From the NCBI RefSeq assembly GCF_014269285.1, contig NZ_JACOAF010000020.1, forward strand, positions 1 to 64,000: 64,000 nucleotides of DNA. Direction: 5' to 3'. The stretch is from Rufibacter sediminis (GTDB taxonomy: Bacteria; Bacteroidota; Bacteroidia; Cytophagales; Hymenobacteraceae). How positions within the stretch are numbered: the stretch's first letter is position 1; each line of letters begins with the position of its first letter. Made by a program: the position numbers and the translations under genes. Of this stretch, positions 34,174 through 42,179 are shown one piece after another. The notes beneath the pieces were generated by a model, which was not told the origin of the DNA, did no database searches, and was given only the letters and a program-made list of their open reading frames with translations.

Positions 34174-35169
34174 ATGCCTGATTCCCGCTTGCCCATCATT
34201 GACCTGCACTGTGACCTTACCGGCTACCTCGCCTATATTCCGGGGGCCACCGCCCTGGACGCAGACATCATCGGGTGCGCCATTCCACATTTGCAGGCGG
34301 GCCGTGTCACCTTGCAGACCATGGCCTTTTTCACGCCCACCGAGCCCGGAAGCGCCGCTTTCACCTTACAGCAGGCCCGTTTATTTCAGGAAAATCTACT
34401 GCGCAACGATGACGTTTTTGCCCCTGTTTCTTTAAAAGACCTCCAAAACCAGGTGCTGCACGGCGAGAAGATAACCATTGTGGCGGCCATTGAGAATGCC
34501 TCGGGCTTGTGCGAGGAAGATGAGCCGCTGGATCTGGCTTTCGCGCGGCTGGAGGAAATTACGCAATTGGCGGGGCCGCTGCTGTACATTGGGTTTACCC
34601 ACGCCGATGAAAACCGGTTCAGCGGCGGCAACTTCACGCTGGGCATCGGTCTGAAACCCGATGGCGAGGAACTACTGCGTTATCTCAGCGGCAAGCGCAT
34701 CGCTCTGGATCTGGCCCACACCTCAGACGCCGCCGCCTATGACATGCTGCATTTCATAGACCAATACGGGCTGGATATTCCTGTCATTGCGAGTCATTCC
34801 AACTTCCGGGCGGTGTATGGCCAGGCCCGCAACCTGCCGCGAGAGTTAGTGCAGGAAGTGGTGCGGCGCGAAGGGCTCATTGGGATCAATTTCCTGAAGA
34901 AGTTTGTAGACCCGGACCAGCCTGAGACGCTGCTGGAGCACATCCGGTACGGCCTGGAGCACGCGTCCAACGCGCTATGTTTCGGGGCCGATTTCTTTCA
35001 GGAATCCGGCATGATGGCAGGCGGTGAATCGTACTTCCACCCACAGCACCGCAACGCGGCACAGTATCCGGTTATTTTACAGGAGTTAGCTCAACAGTTT
35101 TCCGCCGCTGAATTGGCCGCATTGAGTCATCAGAACGCCCTTAAGTTTCTGCAGCGGCTTTGGCTTTAA
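34174..35169 (+). CDS. Peptidase M19-family dipeptidase
   Basis: 331 residues from the ATG at 34174 (MPDSRLPIIDL). The zinc-dipeptidase motif DLHCDLTGY comes first, then conserved acidic and histidine residues (EEDEP, LDLAHTSD, ASHSNFRAV, FGADFF). Cleaves dipeptides, probably D-amino-acid or cell-wall derived; renal-dipeptidase relatives also hydrolyse beta-lactams. It lacks a signal peptide, so it is likely cytosolic. Transcribed alone. Confidence 0.88.
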   Translation: MPDSRLPIIDLHCDLTGYLAYIPGATALDADIIGCAIPHLQAGRVTLQTMAFFTPTEPGSAAFTLQQARLFQENLLRNDDVFAPVSLKDLQNQVLHGEKITIVAAIENASGLCEEDEPLDLAFARLEEITQLAGPLLYIGFTHADENRFSGGNFTLGIGLKPDGEELLRYLSGKRIALDLAHTSDAAAYDMLHFIDQYGLDIPVIASHSNFRAVYGQARNLPRELVQEVVRREGLIGINFLKKFVDPDQPETLLEHIRYGLEHASNALCFGADFFQESGMMAGGESYFHPQHRNAAQYPVILQELAQQFSAAELAALSHQNALKFLQRLWL

Positions 35170-35376
35170 GGGAATTTCATTTTCCTGATGAAAAGAATTT
35201 AACGGTGGCTGCAGCCGCGGCTTGCCGAACGTTTCTGCCCACACCCAACTCAATCATGCCCACCGGGAGATTTGCGGCACTTATCTCTAAGATTTCGCGT
35301 TACACAGCCAGAGAAACTTGGGCCCTGAACGCGCCATGGGAGAACCGTGGCCGAGTTTCCCGTGAAATAAATAGCC

Positions 35377-35416
35377 GCGTTTTGAAACTCTTTTCCCTAA
35401 AACAAGCCTTAAACGC
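35377..35416 (+). repeat. Dispersed palindromic element, copy 14
   Basis: GCGTTTTGAAACTCTTTTCC, centre, TAAAACAAGCCTTAAACGC. Between the dipeptidase and prfA; the rest of 35170-35443 has no supported gene. Confidence 0.6.
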
Positions 35417-35443
35417 ACAGGAACAAATGCGCCGGAAATTTCG

Positions 35444-35451
35444 TATCTTTG
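35444..35451 (+). promoter_or_regulatory. prfA -7 box
   Basis: TATCTTTG, exact consensus, 25 bases before the ATG at 35477. Placed directly after copy 14 of the palindromic element. Confidence 0.5.
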
Positions 35452-35476
35452 CGGCCTGAATTAAGTAAAGCAGAAG

Positions 35477-36550
35477 ATGTTAGATAAACTGGAAGCTATA
35501 AAACAGCGGTTTGAAGAGGTAAATGAGCAACTCATCCAGCCAGATGTTGCCAGTGACCTCAAGAGATATAAGTCGTTGAACAAAGAGTTCAAGGACCTGG
35601 AGAAGATCGTGGCCGAGTACGAGCGTTACAAGCTGCTACTCAGCAACATTGAGCATACCAAAGAGGTGATCTCCACCGAGAAAGACGAGGATTTCCGGGA
35701 GATGGCCAAAGAAGAACTGGACGAATTGCTGCCGCAGCGCAACGAGATGGAGGAACGCATCAAAGAGATGCTGATCCCCACGGACCCGGATGACAGCAAA
35801 GACATCATCATGGAGATCAGGGCGGGAGCCGGGGGCGACGAGGCCTCTCTCTTCGCTGGTGATTTATACCGCATGTACAGCCGTTTCGCGGAGAAGCAGG
35901 GCTGGAAGATGGAAGTCATTGACGTGATGGAAGGCACCGCCGGCGGTTACAAAGAGGTAATCGTGGGCATCAAGGGCGAGGACGTGTACGGCAAGCTCAA
36001 GTTTGAGTCGGGCGTGCACCGCGTACAGCGCGTTCCCGCCACGGAGACGGCCGGACGTATTCACACCTCGGTGGCATCAGTAGTGGTACTGCCGGAAGTG
36101 GAAGAACTGGACATCGACCTGAACATGAACGACATCCGGAAGGATCTTTTCTGTTCTTCGGGCCCGGGTGGTCAGTCTGTGAACACCACGTATTCCGCCG
36201 TTCGCCTCACGCACATTCCTACCGGCTTGGTGGCGCAGTGCCAGGATCAGAAATCGCAGCTGAAGAACTTTGACAAAGCCCTGGCCGTGTTGCGTTCCCG
36301 GATCTACGAGCAGGAACTCGCCAAGAAAAACGAGGTGGAAGGTGCCCAGCGCAAGAGCATGGTGGGCGGCGGCGACCGTTCAGATAAGATCAGAACCTAC
36401 AACTACCCGCAGGGCCGCGTGACCGATCACCGCATCGGGTTAACGGTGTACAACCTGCCCAACGTGGTAGACGGTAACATTGACGAGTTTGTGGAGCAGC
36501 TCCGTATCGCGGAGAACGCCGAGCGCTTGAAAGAAGGCGTTCAGGCCTAA
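35477..36550 (+). CDS. prfA: Peptide chain release factor 1
   Basis: 357 residues. Recognises UAA and UAG through the PAT tripeptide (residues 187-189) and triggers hydrolysis through GGQ (231-233, with Gln233 the methylation site). Full-length RF1 with the N-terminal coiled coil and C-terminal domain. Cytosolic translation factor. A methyltransferase gene (prmC) is not adjacent. It ends with a hairpin terminator. Confidence 0.97.
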   Translation: MLDKLEAIKQRFEEVNEQLIQPDVASDLKRYKSLNKEFKDLEKIVAEYERYKLLLSNIEHTKEVISTEKDEDFREMAKEELDELLPQRNEMEERIKEMLIPTDPDDSKDIIMEIRAGAGGDEASLFAGDLYRMYSRFAEKQGWKMEVIDVMEGTAGGYKEVIVGIKGEDVYGKLKFESGVHRVQRVPATETAGRIHTSVASVVVLPEVEELDIDLNMNDIRKDLFCSSGPGGQSVNTTYSAVRLTHIPTGLVAQCQDQKSQLKNFDKALAVLRSRIYEQELAKKNEVEGAQRKSMVGGGDRSDKIRTYNYPQGRVTDHRIGLTVYNLPNVVDGNIDEFVEQLRIAENAERLKEGVQA

Positions 36551-36575
36551 GCGCCTTGAGTACAGAAAGCGCAGT

Positions 36576-36607
36576 TCACCAGAGCTGCGCTTTTTTTATT
36601 TCTTTGT
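36576..36607 (+). terminator. prfA terminator
   Basis: AAAGCGCAG (36576-36584) pairs with CTGCGCTTT (36595-36603), followed by a T run. 25 bases past the stop. Confidence 0.8.
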
Positions 36608-36642
36608 TTTAGGCCCGGTTTCCGGAAAACATTCCCAAAACA
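36606..36642 (+). repeat. Dispersed palindromic element, copy 15
   Basis: GTTTTAGGCCCGGTTTCCGG, AAAACATTCCCAAAACA. Directly abuts the prfA terminator. Confidence 0.6.
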
Positions 36643-36708
36643 GGGCAGATAAATAACATCAAGTTAGCTACGCAGTAGCACATTGTTTCATCAGCACCTT
36701 ACACGTTC

Positions 36709-38103
36709 ATGCATCGGTTTACGCGTTCTTCTTCCATCAAAACGTTGCTGCAAAGCCTGGCGCTGGTGTGCACGGTAGGCTGGTGGATGAGCGCGTGCAC
36801 GCCCCGTGATGAGGAAATCACTCCCGATGCGAGTGCCACACTCCGGCTGGAAGCCGATACGGTGCTTTTTGACACGGTCTTCACCGAGGTGGGCAGCGTG
36901 ACCAAGCGCCTGAAGGTCTACAACCCCAACCAGAACGCCGTCCGGATCTCTGAGATCAAAGTAGGCGGCATGGGTGCCTCGGCGTTTCAGGTGTTTGTGA
37001 ACGGGGCCGCCGGGCCGCAGCTGCAGAACGTGGAGCTCAGGGGCAAAGACAGTCTGCTCATTCTGGTCAAAGCCACCATCAACCCTACCGCGCAGGAGCA
37101 ACCGTTCCTGGTCAATGACTCCATCCTGTTCCTGACCAACGGAAACCAGCAGCAGGTAAAACTGGTAGCCTACGGGCAGAACGCCACCTATTACCGCAAC
37201 AACTATAGTACCGCGCCCGGTGAAGTTTGGACCTCGGCCAAAGCGCACGTCATCTATGATTCCGTGACGGTACCGGCGGGCCAGACGCTCACCATTCAGA
37301 AAGGCAGCCAGATCCATCTGCACAAAAACGCCAAGATAAAGGTGCTGGGTACGCTCAACGTGGAGGGCGAGCACGAGAAACGGGTGGTGTTCCAGCAGGT
37401 GCGCCTGGAGGAGCAGTACCGCAACGCGCCCGGGCAGTGGCAGGGACTGGAGTTCTTGCCGGGCAGCCAGCCTAGTGAGCTGCGGTACGTGGAGATCAAG
37501 AATGCCGTCACTGGAATTTACCTTTTGGCCCAGGGCGATCAGGTTCCCCGTGTAACAGTTAAGCACGCTTTTCTGAAAAACATGCTACAAACGGGTGTGT
37601 TGAGCCACGGCGGCCAGGTAGACCTCATCAACAGCATCATCACCAACTGCGGGCAGTACACCTTCTCCGGGCAAGGCGGCACCTACACCATCTACTTCAG
37701 TACGCTAGCCAATTTCAGTCCGGATTTTATCAGGGCCACGCCGTCCGTTTCTTTTCAGGAAGGAAGCACACCGTACCAGGTTCAGATCATCAACAGCATC
37801 ATCTGGAGCCGGCAGGAAGAAGAACTGGACTTGCAGCCGTTAACCGCGAATTCTACCATCCAGATCAGGAATTCATTTGTGAAGACGAAGAAGTTTGCCG
37901 GGCAGTTCAGCGAGCCAACCCTTCAGAACCAACTCAACGTGGACCCGCTGTTCCGTGACGCGCCCAAGTTCGATTTCCAGCTCATCAAACTGTCTCCGGC
38001 CAACGCGGCAGGCACCCCGCTCTCCGGCATTGCCGTAGATTACGAGAACAAACCCCGTGATGCCCAGAAGCCCGATGCTGGGGCTTTTGAAGTAGACTAT
38101 TAA
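36709..38103 (+). CDS. Lipoprotein with right-handed beta-helix
   Basis: 464 residues. Signal peptide with lipobox MSAC near residue 27, so outer-membrane or periplasm anchored. An N-terminal ASH-like beta-sandwich (about 45-150: DTVFTEVGSVTKRLKVYN) precedes a right-handed beta-helix (about 165-440) with stacked turns such as GQTLTIQKGSQIHLHKNAKI and NSIITNCGQYTF. Beta-helices often bind or cleave polysaccharides, but no catalytic site is assignable. It precedes yjbQ by 14 bases on the same strand, so the two are probably cotranscribed. Confidence 0.7.
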   Translation: MHRFTRSSSIKTLLQSLALVCTVGWWMSACTPRDEEITPDASATLRLEADTVLFDTVFTEVGSVTKRLKVYNPNQNAVRISEIKVGGMGASAFQVFVNGAAGPQLQNVELRGKDSLLILVKATINPTAQEQPFLVNDSILFLTNGNQQQVKLVAYGQNATYYRNNYSTAPGEVWTSAKAHVIYDSVTVPAGQTLTIQKGSQIHLHKNAKIKVLGTLNVEGEHEKRVVFQQVRLEEQYRNAPGQWQGLEFLPGSQPSELRYVEIKNAVTGIYLLAQGDQVPRVTVKHAFLKNMLQTGVLSHGGQVDLINSIITNCGQYTFSGQGGTYTIYFSTLANFSPDFIRATPSVSFQEGSTPYQVQIINSIIWSRQEEELDLQPLTANSTIQIRNSFVKTKKFAGQFSEPTLQNQLNVDPLFRDAPKFDFQLIKLSPANAAGTPLSGIAVDYENKPRDAQKPDAGAFEVDY

Positions 38104-38117
38104 CCGACGCTTACCCT

Positions 38118-38540
38118 ATGAAGTGGTTCCAGAAAACGCTCCGCCTGCCCGCCGTGAAACGTGGCTTTCACCTCATCACCGATCTGCTGGAAGCCCAGTT
38201 GCCCGAGTTGGAGGAAATAGAGGTAGGCCTGGCGCACATCTTCATCCAGCATACCTCGGCCAGCCTTTCCATCAACGAGAACGCCGACCCTACCGTGCGC
38301 CACGACTTTGAGCAGCACTTCAACCGCATGGTGCCCGAGAACGCGCCCTACTACCGCCACACCTTGGAAGGTCCCGATGACATGCCCGCGCATATCAAAG
38401 CCGCTTTGCTGGGAGCATCGGTCACGGTACCCATCACCAACGGCCGCCTGAACGTAGGCACCTGGCAAGGAATCTACCTCTGCGAGCACCGCGACCACGG
38501 CGGCAAACGCACCATCGTCATCACGCTGCAGGGGAAGTAG
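38118..38540 (+). CDS. YjbQ family protein (UPF0047)
   Basis: 140 residues, the size of the YjbQ/UPF0047 family. Conserved HIFIQHTSASLSINENADP and YRHTLEGPDDMPAHIK and the C-terminal GTWQGIYLCEHRDHGGKR are intact. Family members show weak thiamine-phosphate-synthase activity in complementation tests, and the true role is unsettled. It starts 14 bases after the beta-helix lipoprotein stop and is probably cotranscribed with it, but the two functions have no clear link. Confidence 0.88.
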   Translation: MKWFQKTLRLPAVKRGFHLITDLLEAQLPELEEIEVGLAHIFIQHTSASLSINENADPTVRHDFEQHFNRMVPENAPYYRHTLEGPDDMPAHIKAALLGASVTVPITNGRLNVGTWQGIYLCEHRDHGGKRTIVITLQGK

Positions 38541-38580
38541 GAGATTTCAGGTAGTAACTTCGAGTAGAGGAGAATATTCC

Positions 38581-38655
38581 GTAGGGGCAATCCCTGGTGG
38601 TTGCCCTTGTTTCGTTCACAAACGTGAAAGGGCAACCACCAGGGATTGCCCCTAC
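38581..38655. repeat. GTAGGGGC-ended inverted-repeat element, compact form
   Basis: Perfect 28-bp inverted ends (38581-38608 and 38628-38655) with a 19-base centre. Spelled nearly the same as the ends of 5712-5880. Forms a strong hairpin between yjbQ and bphP and may act as a bidirectional terminator. Confidence 0.75.
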
Positions 38656-38657
38656 AA

Positions 38658-38713
38658 CGCTAACTCTGTTTCGGGCCTGCTTTTCAGAAAACAGGCCCGA
38701 AACAGAGTTAGCG
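38658..38713. repeat. Dispersed palindromic element, copy 16, overlapping the bphP stop
   Basis: Arms of 26 bases (CGCTAACTCTGTTTCGGGCC and its complement) around a CAG centre, the longest copy in the window. The right arm runs through the bphP stop codon (38708-38710). Confidence 0.85.
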
Positions 38714-40942
38714 TGCTTCCGGGGAATAATCTATCTGGGAGAAGTTCACGGTGAAGGTGGTGCCTTGGCCGAGGGCACTTTCCACGTCAATGGTGCCGCC
38801 CAGCGCCTTCACCTGCATGCGGGTAAGGTAGAGCCCCAGCCCCTTGGATTGTTCCACCTGATGGAACACCTTGTACAAGCCAAACAGCTTATCGCCCACG
38901 TGGTCCAGGTCCATGCCGATGCCGTTGTCTGCGATGGAGAGGTGGATCGTGTCTGCAGTTCGCCAGCTTTTGATGGTAATCTGCGGCTGACGCTCCGGGG
39001 CGCGGTACTTCAGGGCATTGGAGATGAAGTTGTGCAGGATACTCTCCAGGTACAGCTTGGGGATGGAGATGGTGGCAACCTCCAGCTGGGTGATGATCTG
39101 CGCGTCGGTTTCGGTAATGGTGGCGGCCAGGTTTTGGGTCTCCTTTTCGATAAGTTCGGCCAAAACGACTTCCTCATGCGGAAGCTGGTTCACCAGATGC
39201 GTCTTCAGGATGATGTTCAGGTCATCAATGGTCTCCGACATGTTATCGCTCACCTTCTTAACGCTTTCCATGGCGTAGGCGGCGCTTTCCTGGTCGGGCT
39301 CAGCGGTGTAGAAATTGTGCAGACTTTTGATGGTGGCCAGCGGCGAGCGCAGGTTGTGCGAGATGATGTACGCGAAATCCTCCAGCTGGGCGTTTCTGGT
39401 GCGCAGTTGCTCGGTGTTGAGCAGCAGTTCCTGGTTCAGGTTCTCCAGTTCGTTTGTCTGGTTGCGCAGCCGGATCGCGATCAGGTCTTTGAGCAGAATC
39501 TGCGTAATCTCCACCTCGTTGATGCTCCAGGGCTGCGATTTGCCCTTGATCACCTCCACCCATTTCTCAAAGGATTTACGCGGATGAATGCGCAGGCCAT
39601 CGGTAGCCATGGGTTTCTCGGGGTTGCCGGCCCATATCCGCGTCTCCTTGATCTCGGGTTTGAAGAACAGCAGGTACTCCTGGTTGTAGCGCGAGATCTC
39701 CAAGGCCAGCAGCCCACTGGCGCCTTCCCGGATGGCCTCGGCATGCGGATACTCCGCAGATAACTGGCGGGTACAGAAGACCCCCTCTGACACGTGCTCT
39801 GAAAGCCAGTGGACCAGTTTCCTGATCTCCTCTTGGGCGGGCGTCGCCCCGAAGGTGGTGAGCGTACCATCCAGCAGCAGCGCCGCGCCCTTGCTTTCGG
39901 TGATATCTAATAAAGTGGGCGTCTGCCCGAAAAGACCATCGGCAAACGACAGGCCGCTGTTCAGGTGCTGCACCAGCGCGCGTTCTACCTGTTTGTAACG
40001 GTTGAATTGCTCCTGGTCCCGTTTCTCCTGAATGGAGGCAATCACGTTCCCGAAGGTTTTGGCCACCAGATCACAAAGTTGCCGCCGCCAGATGTCAATG
40101 TACGTGGGTTCCACGTTGTGGCAGGCAATCACGCCCCACAGCTTGTTCTTCACGAGGATAGAGAACGAAATGGTCGCAGCCACGCCCGTATTCCGGATGT
40201 ACTCCAGGTGAATCTCAGAAGGATTGCGCAGCTCTGACTTTAAGATATTGGTGGGTGCCCCGGTGCCGGGGTTGAGGTACGGGTAAATTCCTACGGCCGG
40301 AGCGTTGACATCGGGGATCTGGCGCACGTGCTTGTGCAGGAGCAGTTCCCGGGCCGGAGCCGGAATATCAGTGGCCGGGAAGTGGTGCCCAATGAAGGAC
40401 TGCAGGTGGGGCGCGCAGCTCTCGGCAATCACATCGGTGTTCCACTCAGAATCAAACTGGGTGACGTCTACCCGGTCATAGGCCAGAATCTCGCGCAGGG
40501 TATCGGCCACGGCCTGGGCCACTCCCTCCAAGGTGTACAAATGATTGAGCCGGTTATGGAGCTGGCAGAGAATGGTGTTGTGGTGCATCTTCTCCGCATC
40601 GGGGTAAGGAGCACTGGGCTCCCCCTCCAGCATGATTTTACCCTCCGTTTTGTGAAAATACCCGATAAACGGCTTCCCGCCCAACGTCAGGAAATGGGTA
40701 CCCGGCAGATGCGGGTCAAAGGCGGCATCCTCCGCGGAGAACAGGCTCCCCAGGGGCTTGCCAATGATTTCCTCCACCGAGAAAGGCAGAAACTGGCCCA
40801 CGTTTTTGCTGGCCTGCTCTATTTGTAACGTGTCCTGGTCCAGCACCAACAAGAAACCATGGGGCTGGATGCGACCGATCAGGTGAATGGGTTCACTGTC
40901 ACAATTAGAAAGGTCAACGTGGTGATTATGATAATTTTGCAT
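38708..40942 (-). CDS. bphP: Bacteriophytochrome sensor histidine kinase
   Basis: 744 residues from the ATG at 40942. PAS-GAF-PHY-HisKA-HATPase order. Cys14 in NCDSEPIHLIGRIQPHG is the biliverdin-attachment position of bacterial phytochromes. GAF carries the FPATDIPAPARELL and DVNAP region (the DIP motif). HisKA has SHNLRSPLATIKS with the phospho-acceptor His, and the ATPase domain has NALKYR, DNGIGMD and GLGLYLTRM. Predicted red/far-red light sensor, cytosolic or peripheral. No heme oxygenase (bphO) or response regulator is adjacent, so its partner is unknown. Its 3' end lies in palindromic repeat 16. Confidence 0.93.
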   Translation of the reverse strand: MQNYHNHHVDLSNCDSEPIHLIGRIQPHGFLLVLDQDTLQIEQASKNVGQFLPFSVEEIIGKPLGSLFSAEDAAFDPHLPGTHFLTLGGKPFIGYFHKTEGKIMLEGEPSAPYPDAEKMHHNTILCQLHNRLNHLYTLEGVAQAVADTLREILAYDRVDVTQFDSEWNTDVIAESCAPHLQSFIGHHFPATDIPAPARELLLHKHVRQIPDVNAPAVGIYPYLNPGTGAPTNILKSELRNPSEIHLEYIRNTGVAATISFSILVKNKLWGVIACHNVEPTYIDIWRRQLCDLVAKTFGNVIASIQEKRDQEQFNRYKQVERALVQHLNSGLSFADGLFGQTPTLLDITESKGAALLLDGTLTTFGATPAQEEIRKLVHWLSEHVSEGVFCTRQLSAEYPHAEAIREGASGLLALEISRYNQEYLLFFKPEIKETRIWAGNPEKPMATDGLRIHPRKSFEKWVEVIKGKSQPWSINEVEITQILLKDLIAIRLRNQTNELENLNQELLLNTEQLRTRNAQLEDFAYIISHNLRSPLATIKSLHNFYTAEPDQESAAYAMESVKKVSDNMSETIDDLNIILKTHLVNQLPHEEVVLAELIEKETQNLAATITETDAQIITQLEVATISIPKLYLESILHNFISNALKYRAPERQPQITIKSWRTADTIHLSIADNGIGMDLDHVGDKLFGLYKVFHQVEQSKGLGLYLTRMQVKALGGTIDVESALGQGTTFTVNFSQIDYSPEAR

Positions 40943-41104
40943 GCTAATACTACTTCCTCTGCTGAGGTTCCAAGGGGTAGGAAAGGAGTTGAGGTTAACG
41001 CGGTAAGACAATTTACGTTACATATTTTCCTAACTTACCTCCAATTTCACATTTTTCTGGGAAAACGCCTACAAAAGACCCTTCCCAGGCTTTATTCTTA
41101 CTGT

Positions 41105-41404
41105 ATGTTTGTTTCCCTCAGTTCCTTTACCATTGCCAATGACACCGAAGCCAGCGTGAAAGAGGCATTTAGAAATAGACCTCACCTGGTAGACGATGCG
41201 CCCGGTTTCCAGAGGCTGGAAGTGCTGTCTCCGCAGGACAACCCCAATGAAATCTGGCTTATGACCTACTGGGACGATGAGGAGAGTTTCAAGACCTGGT
41301 ACAAAAGCCACCAGTACCATGATTCCCACCACGGCATTCCCAAAGACACCAAACTGGTGCCCGGCAGCGTCAAGATCCGGTATTTCTCCAAAGTAGGCGA
41401 ATAG
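41105..41404 (+). CDS. ABM-domain (antibiotic biosynthesis monooxygenase-like) protein
   Basis: 99 residues from the ATG at 41105. A ferredoxin-like dimeric alpha-beta fold with FQRLEVLSPQDNPNEIWLMT, WDDEESFKTWYKSH and HGI near the C-terminus, similar to IsdG/HmoB-type heme-degrading monooxygenases. If it cleaves heme it could supply biliverdin to the adjacent, divergently transcribed bphP; this link is inference from position. A single ATG fits the 162-base bphP spacer. Confidence 0.75.
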   Translation: MFVSLSSFTIANDTEASVKEAFRNRPHLVDDAPGFQRLEVLSPQDNPNEIWLMTYWDDEESFKTWYKSHQYHDSHHGIPKDTKLVPGSVKIRYFSKVGE

Positions 41405-41439
41405 CCCGCCAGCGGAAAATCTTCCTTATTGGTAATGGG

Positions 41440-42048
41440 TTATGGAGTCACCTCACCGGTGACCGTGTACCGTTCTGCGCCTACCAGGAGCAGCTTCTGC
41501 GTCTCATCCAGGCGATACCGGAGCAGGCGGGGCGATGGGCCCGCCTGGGCTTCCAGGTGCAGCAGCTTTTTGGTGTTGAACATCATGTTCTCCTGCACAA
41601 TGACGGCGTCCAGCTGCATTAACTGGCCCTGGGCATCCAGGACATAGGTGACTTCCTGTACGTTGGTGGAGGCGTCTTCCTTCGCTTTGTAGGTGCGTAC
41701 CTGCTGCCCCTGCGCGTTGGTGAAGGTTTGCTCGTCAAAGAGCCCTTTCAGGGCAGGCTTGTTGATGTCCGCATCGGCGAACGGGGCCAGTTCCTCGGTC
41801 CAGTTCAGGGAAGTAAAGATTTTCTCCTCGTTGACCTTGCCCTCCTTAGACACCGTTTTGCGCACGGCCGCTTTTTTCGCCGTTAACGCGTTTGCCTCTT
41901 GATCCAGAAAGCTGACTACGTCATAGGCCTGCTGCGTGCGCGGCACTTCAGGGGCCGCTTTCCCGTCGTCCTGGCAGGCACCGGTTCCCAGCAGCAGCGC
42001 TGAAACAAGAACAAAGGTTGATTTCTTAACCCAAAAACGGAAAGGCAT
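41440..42048 (-). CDS. Hypothetical lipoprotein
   Basis: 202 residues from the ATG at 42048 (MPFRFWVKKS), with an alternative at 42060. Signal peptide with lipobox GTGAC. The mature protein (about 180 residues) has a helical Glu/Lys-rich first part and a beta second part (YKAKEDASTNVQEVTYVL); it may be a small outer-membrane lipoprotein. No family recognised. Convergent with the ABM-domain gene. Confidence 0.6.
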   Translation of the reverse strand: MPFRFWVKKSTFVLVSALLLGTGACQDDGKAAPEVPRTQQAYDVVSFLDQEANALTAKKAAVRKTVSKEGKVNEEKIFTSLNWTEELAPFADADINKPALKGLFDEQTFTNAQGQQVRTYKAKEDASTNVQEVTYVLDAQGQLMQLDAVIVQENMMFNTKKLLHLEAQAGPSPRLLRYRLDETQKLLLVGAERYTVTGEVTP

Positions 42049-42088
42049 AAGCTGAGGCATGAGTAACAAAGAAGAAAGAAGCAAAGCG

Positions 42089-42126
42089 GCTTTTGGCCTG
42101 TTTTACGGATAACAGATAAAAAACGG
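42089..42126 (+). repeat. Dispersed palindromic element, copy 17
   Basis: CTTTTGGCCTGTTTTAC then GATAACAGATAAAAAACGG. In the gap between the lipoprotein gene and gpmI. Confidence 0.45.
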
Positions 42127-42179
42127 AGATAGAGAAAGCGAAAGGGCTTCTCCATCTCCGTTTCTAGTGTACGGATGTA

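Noticed and set aside
35160-35459. A 99-codon plus-strand frame before prfA
   Set aside because: Holds palindromic element 14 and the prfA promoter; composition does not look coding.
36691-37566. A 291-codon minus-strand frame
   Set aside because: Antisense to the beta-helix lipoprotein, which has a lipobox and fits its neighbour yjbQ. No protein family seen.
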